Shown here piece by piece: positions 59,322-64,000 of a DNA stretch of 64,000 nucleotides. The DNA lies in contig CAKJVC010000191.1 of assembly GCA_918026815.1 (NCBI GenBank), positions 713,288-777,287 of the forward strand. The letters run 5' to 3'. The stretch is from Chalara sp. BL73 (lineage: Eukaryota; Ascomycota; Leotiomycetes; Helotiales). Each line of letters begins with the position of its first letter. Positions within the stretch are counted from its first letter, which is position 1. Position numbers and translations under genes: made by a program. The notes under the pieces were generated by a model, which ran no database searches, was not told where the DNA came from, and saw only the letters and a program-made list of their open reading frames with translations.

Positions 59322-60099
59322 TCTGCTTTCAGTGGTCAGTGTTCTTTGATGATATTTGGACTGCTGCTGCGGAGCAAAGCCCCTGAGAAGGAAATAGAAA
59401 AAGTCTTGACACGATGGGGGAGCGGATGGTGTGCATGAACAGCTGGATAGCAGGTTGGATAGAGTATGTGTGTATGATGGATCGTTAGGCATGATATATC
59501 ACTGGGATTGTGAAGGAAGTGGGGGCGGGGTACTGAACTGTCACATTTTAGCGGCGGGAAACCATCCAAAGCCTTCATGCATGTGTTACAAGCTTATTGA
59601 GATCGGACGGCATACAAGATTAGCGAGTAGAAATTCAATTTAGTTTTTAGGGACGGAATATGCCTTTATTCAAACGCATACGAGCCATAGGTCAATTGCT
59701 TGCAATCCCTCCATGATAACCTGTGTTATGATTTCATTGGAAGCTTAGCTGATGAGAGACAACACAACCAACAAACCAAAATACGATATTATTGATAACC
59801 ACTTCCCATGTAGATGACTACATTGTACGGTGACAAATCATGTTTAACAAACACGGTTTAGACATTGTGGATTTCCTATAATAATTGATATCTGCTGTCG
59901 TAACCCATACTTCCTTCCTTCAAAGCCTATGTTTGCGATGAAAGGCTTGTCCAAACCCGTGTTCTTTGATAGGCTTTTGTAGATAATGTTCTAATCTCGC
60001 CCATGAGCCTAACCTTTCCAATATAAACGGTCGAGTCATAAGCAGCAGCTTTTCCAAAGCCCGTAATCTGCCCAGCACCTTGGCATTGGGTATACAAGA
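59322..60099. other. Intergenic region between divergent genes
   Basis: No supported gene; promoter region of the minus-strand CinA gene and the plus-strand coiled-coil gene. Open frames overlapping the CinA leader are not supported. Confidence 0.4.
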
Positions 60100-61076
60100 A
60101 TGATGAGCCCACGGTCAATACTATTACCCCAACGGAGCTACATGTACCCCGGTCGCGATACCAGAGAAGGCTATCACCATTCCCTTGCTCGTCTAGGACC
60201 TTACACTAATCCATTTGACCGCCTGGACTTTACCAACCTTGTCATTCATCCTCACCTCGCGCTAAATCCAGAAATTGGAGGAGGGTACCATAGCTCACTT
60301 GGGTACACTCGGGAGATGCGCCGAGGTAGTTTGATCCACCCTCTCCGACTCAGGCATGGCTTTGTGGAGGATTATGATGATTCAGATTGGACGAGGCGAG
60401 ACACTTACAATGCCCGGAACCCTGGGTCAGAGAGGCATCCAACAGAGGTACACAACCGCAGCGAGAGTCCGAGGGCCAGTCCGGATATAAAGCCACCGGA
60501 GAAGGAGGCGATACATGTCATGCCCCTACCGAAAGCGCTGAAAAACTCAACCGACAGATCGAGATATCTGAGCAATTCTACAGCGAGTTCAAAAGACAGT
60601 ATGACGCCGATATCGATGGGATTAAGAACTACTGCCCCAAGAGCCTTCTTGAATCCATGTGGACCTTGCGAGTCAAAGGAGATAAGCAGGCTCAAGAGGA
60701 TGAGGCGCAAGATCAAGACATTGCTGAAGCTAAAGAGAAGTTTGAGCTCCGCAGGCAACAGACCACCCAAGCGTTGAAGGATGTTTCAAATGCATCCTTG
60801 AAAGACTTCAATGGGAACCGCCTGGCTTGCGCAGTGCGTTTGAAAGAAAAGGTTACTACCTACAAGAAACAAATCTCAAATCTTCTGCTGCTCGCACCAA
60901 AGTCGCGAGAACATTGCAATGAACTCTGTGATGAATTGGCGAAGCTGAAGAGTTTGATTAATCCTGAGGCTGACAAGAACAAAGGCTTGTTTTCAGGCAC
61001 TAATCCGGAGGATGACGGATCTGATAGTGAAGAAGGGAATGTCGACTCGCCGGGTGATTATTGGGCGAGGGAGTAA
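60100..61076 (+). CDS. Unrecognised protein with C-terminal coiled coil (two frames)
   Basis: The first frame (60100-60777) starts MMSPRSILLPQRSY and is Arg/His/Pro-rich up to about 60,530. The second (60387-61076) gives the convincing C-terminus: ESAEKLNRQIEISEQFYSEF, a long acidic/lysine-rich coiled coil, HCNELCDELAKLK, and an acidic end NPEDDGSDSEEGN. The two overlap and differ by one base, so either a short intron or a missing base between about 60,430 and 60,540 links them; the place could not be fixed. As in other genes of this window, the change is the loss of one base. No family recognised. Confidence 0.45.
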
Positions 61077-61922
61077 AAAGGGCTGAGCTACATGTTATTG
61101 ACCTCGTAAAAGACATCTTGTATTATGCGCGATTGTATTGGATATGCTTGAACATAGATTTCGAGCGTCGCAGTGCTTTGCCGCAGATACGTAGTAGATA
61201 TGGGATCGGATAATATTAGCAGTATCCTTGTTCTTCACAATTACATCATCTCACTCACTTGTAAAAAAGTGGTGAAGCGTCGTCCTCAACAGAGTAATCG
61301 GAATCGAATTGTACCATCTCCCACCTCAACTCAATGAAGCAGGAGAGTTAGTACGCCGCGTATTGCACTTAAGAGCTTCTAACTCAATCTTCGCACCGGC
61401 TCTCCCATAGGATCAAGCACCCTCCTTTTTCTCCGAAGATATGTAAGAAGAGGCCTGTCCTGCTTTTCTGATGCCAAATGCAAGCGCATCACACTACGTC
61501 CTCGCGGACAGACCTGTTCACCGGCGACGGGAAGGAAGGTAATTTGAAGAGTACCCAATTTCTCATATGCATAATTTTGGGTCTAAAGACCCGACCGTCG
61601 AGAGACAGTCTGTTTGTGGCATAGAAACGCAGCGTTGAAGAGGACGACGCTTGGGGAAAAGAAGGAAGAAAAAGAGCCTCAATCGAAAAATGCGACGATG
61701 AGTCGAAGCTAACCCGCCAAACGGCCGCTAGCTCTCCGCTAGTGCCTTAAGGATGATGGATGTGGCTTGGCGGATGTGGCTTGGTTCCTCTTGGATCTTG
61801 CCAGAGACAAAGGTTGCCACGCAATCGTCTCAAATGTTCGTATTCCGCTTTACCTTCTAGCTCAATTTCACGAGGACAATCTATCCTGCAAGCCGGATTG
61901 AAGCTATCACAGTTCGCCCAAA
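61077..61922. other. Intergenic region upstream of the zinc-ribbon gene
   Basis: No supported gene. A frame at 61760-61957 overlaps the start of the next gene in another frame and is not supported. Confidence 0.4.
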
Positions 61923-62423
61923 ATGTGTTTCATCTTCACTTGTGGAGAGACAGGTGAGCCGCTCTTTCCACCGCATAATGATATCATAATCCTTACACCC
62001 ACCAGAGTTCAAGAAGCAACTACAAGATTACAACGGTGTGCTCTGTCAATGCCATAATTGCGTATGCTTCCCTTCCTTCCCTTACCTATCTGCCATGGCC
62101 TCTCGCCCGCTTCCCACTACTAACGGACGTAAAAGGGCAATTACTCGGCCCATGCTATCAAGCGCAACCCTTGGTTCACCTTCTGCTTCATCCCCGTGGT
62201 TCCTCTCAGCATTCATGGCTACGAAGACGTAGTGTGTAGTATTTGCCACTTCTCCCAGCCCATCGAGCATCGCAAGAACGATCTGGAGCAGGCACGCCAT
62301 GCGCAAGGCGGGGGAGGCATACCAATGCAACCGCATGGAGGACCGCCTCAGGGTTGGGGAGGGGCAAGACCTAGCGGAGGACCCGGACCAGGACCCGGAC
62401 AGGCGCCGATGCATTATAAATGA
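61923..62423 (+). CDS. Small zinc-ribbon protein
   Basis: Three exons (61923-61953, 62006-62061, 62136-62423) give 124 residues in frame; the second intron has a TACTAAC branch site. Exon 1 is only 31 bases (MCFIFTCGET). The protein has a zinc ribbon made of CQCHNCGNYS and, about 30 residues later, CSICHFSQP, with the hydrophobic NPWFTFCFIPVVPLSIHG between them. This arrangement is that of small fungal zinc-ribbon (zf-ribbon/zinc-ribbon-15 like) proteins. The C-terminal ~45 residues are Gly/Pro/Gln-rich and disordered, ending MHYK. A function is not established for the family as far as I know. Gene intact. Confidence 0.85.
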
Positions 62424-62984
62424 TACCCTAAAGCATTGCTATGGAAAGAGATACTTTGGGAAAGGGGGTTATGGGAAGGCGACGGTAGTGCGAGTGTATA
62501 CATATAAGGAGTGGCGCTTTGCTTATGGCGGGCTTGGAGTTGAAAGGTTGAACTTTTCAGAGCTTTGTCTTAAGTTGTGCTATTCACAGATCCCATGCAA
62601 TCTTAATACCCTTTCAAACCATCGTGGCATTAAATCGAGCCACATACTACAGATTCCTCAGTCAGGTCCCATTGCTTGGAGTACCTCAGGTTGGACTAGA
62701 AAAGTAGTATCTGTTATCTTGAGCGCAAAGGGAGACGGACTAAATTATGGGGCAGAACCAAAATTTAAACATGCATAAATCATGTTATTCTGCCGAGGTT
62801 GACCAGATCAAGGGTCTATAATCACACTGTGACACCTAGGTCTGTACACGGCTCTATCATGGAAGTATTGTTGAAAGAGCGCATCTCCACTTCATCATAT
62901 TGCTTTGGCAAAATAGCTTAGCTATCGCTAAAATACAGGCCCAATAATAAGCTAGAAGTAGCACTCCAAGTCTCGGACCAACGC
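62424..62984. other. Intergenic region, 3' flanks of convergent genes
   Basis: No supported gene. Reads in frame beyond the zinc-ribbon stop have no motif. Confidence 0.4.
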
Positions 62985-64000
62985 TTATGCTTCTGCAATC
63001 TTGACAGCTGCCTTTCCAAAATTCTTACCCTAATGTCAAGTTAGCATCTGGACCGCAATAGAACATTGAGATCACATACCTCGAGCATCCCTACCAATGC
63101 TTCTGCCGCGTTATCGATGCCTTCTGTGACATGCGACTTCGCCTTGAAAGATCCATCATGAAGCCATTTCGACACATTCTCACTGAATTCTTTGGCATAA
63201 GCCGGTCCCATGTTCTTATCTCCAACAATGAACCCCTGAATGTGATCCGCTTTCCTACGATCAAGAAGAGGTTCTTGACACCGTATCGTTCCTGTGGTCT
63301 TTTGTTGTATTCTGCAATCATGCCACAAGCAATAATGCGTCCATGGTTATTCATAGCGTCGATTGCAGCTTCGAGTTGCTCACCTCCGACCTGGTATGCA
63401 TCAGCAGGTGACTAATTCATTGTGGCGTGATAATAGTACACACATTTTCGTAGTATATGTCGATTCCATCCGGAGCAAGCCGTTTCAGCGCATCCGCTGT
63501 CTTTTCCTTCTTATAGTTCCATGCGCCATCAAAGCTCAATTCCTTGGTGATGAATTCTGCCTTCTCATCAGAGCCTACGGAACCAATCACACGGAGACCC
63601 TCATGTTTCGCAAGCTGGCCAACCAGTTGTCCGACGGCTCCAGCGGCCGAGGAGATGAAGATCGTCTCCCCTTCTTGGGCTTGCCAATGTCATAGAAAGA
63701 CGAGTACGCAGTCAAACCAGGCATGCCCAATACACCAACGAAGACGACGGGGTCCAGATTATATGGATTCTCAATCTTCCTCAGAGTGTCTACAGCTGCT
63801 TTGGAGACGACGGGGTATTCCTCTAAACCAACGTTACCATGCACCAAGTCTCCCTCCTTGAACTTTTCTGTATCTGACTTGAGTACTTTTACAATGGAGT
63901 TGGTGTTGATCGGAGCACCAAGCTGAAAAGGAGGTGAACTACCAACAGGGTTAGTACCAATACCAACGCAAATTGTAATCTTGATCTCCTAGCATTAGAC
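62985..64000 (-). CDS. NADP-dependent MDR oxidoreductase, alkenal/prostaglandin reductase type (5' end outside window)
   Basis: Exons 63922-63444, 63390-63080 and 63029-62985 are visible; a further exon lies beyond about 63,970. The reading runs LGAPINTNSIVKVLKSD, GVLGMPGLTAYSSFYDIG, the Rossmann motif SSAAGAVGQLVGQLAK, then YGVKNLFLIVGKRITFRG and a C-terminus GKNFGKAAVKIAEA. This is the zinc-free medium-chain reductase type that reduces the double bond of alpha,beta-unsaturated carbonyls with NADPH. Both large exons are one base short of whole codons (479 and 311 bp), and in each the shift sits at a run of four Cs (plus strand, 63,668-63,671 and 63,233-63,236) where five are expected. So the enzyme is probably intact in the organism, unless the gene is really broken twice. 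Splice sites are otherwise consistent. Confidence 0.85.

Noticed and set aside
1..64000. CRISPR arrays, operons, Shine-Dalgarno sites
   Set aside because: The window is eukaryotic with spliced genes; no regular direct-repeat array was seen.

Overview
The window is nuclear DNA of a filamentous ascomycete. Genes carry short introns (about 45-105 bp) with GT..AG ends and CTAAC/CTGAC branch sites, and the families are typically fungal: septin-type GTPase, orthodox aquaporin, GH17 glucanase with a GPI tail, fungal-specific transcription-factor domains, HET domain, fungal ubiquitin-like proteins, Dal5-type transporter. The overall family mix suggests Leotiomycetes; this is an inference from recalled family resemblance, not a search.

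Layout. 0-15 kb is mostly conserved: the end of an RGG-tailed gene, a septin-like GTPase, a very GC-rich block that probably hides a tail-anchored protein gene, an aquaporin, a small secreted Kex2-type protein, an inosine/xanthosine triphosphatase and a transcription-factor-domain gene. 15-38 kb is accessory and partly AT-rich: a pogo-type transposase relic, two related ubiquitin-like (ULD) zinc-ribbon proteins (one fused to a GATA finger) flanking a HET-domain relic with a RIP-like stop, an eroded secreted NucA/NucB-type nuclease gene, an F-box-like gene, an unrecognised gene broken by single-base losses, a GPI-anchored GH17 glucanase and a Tc1/mariner-type relic. 39-56 kb holds two tandem unrecognised genes (one ending in a Cys-X2-Cys motif, one with a CorA-like membrane end), an amino-acid permease, a beta-propeller-like protein, a Dal5-type MFS transporter and a neighbouring transcription-factor-domain gene. 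56-64 kb holds a secreted protein of repeated cysteine modules, a CinA-C-type gene, a coiled-coil protein, a small zinc-ribbon protein and the 3' part of an NADP-dependent MDR oxidoreductase.

The most striking window-wide pattern is that many accessory genes become readable again if one G or C is restored in a G/C run: F-box gene, repeat-module gene, CinA gene, MDR gene (twice) and the 29.5-30.6 kb gene (three times). In the MDR gene both affected exons are exactly one base short of a whole number of codons. This is either systematic consensus error or real decay; core genes such as aquaporin, GH17, MFS, septin and NTPase are intact. The most interesting biology is the pair of ULD zinc-ribbon proteins, which share ribbon spacing and an intron placed inside the same cysteine codon, and sit on either side of a HET relic: a possible remnant of a self-recognition or immunity-like locus.
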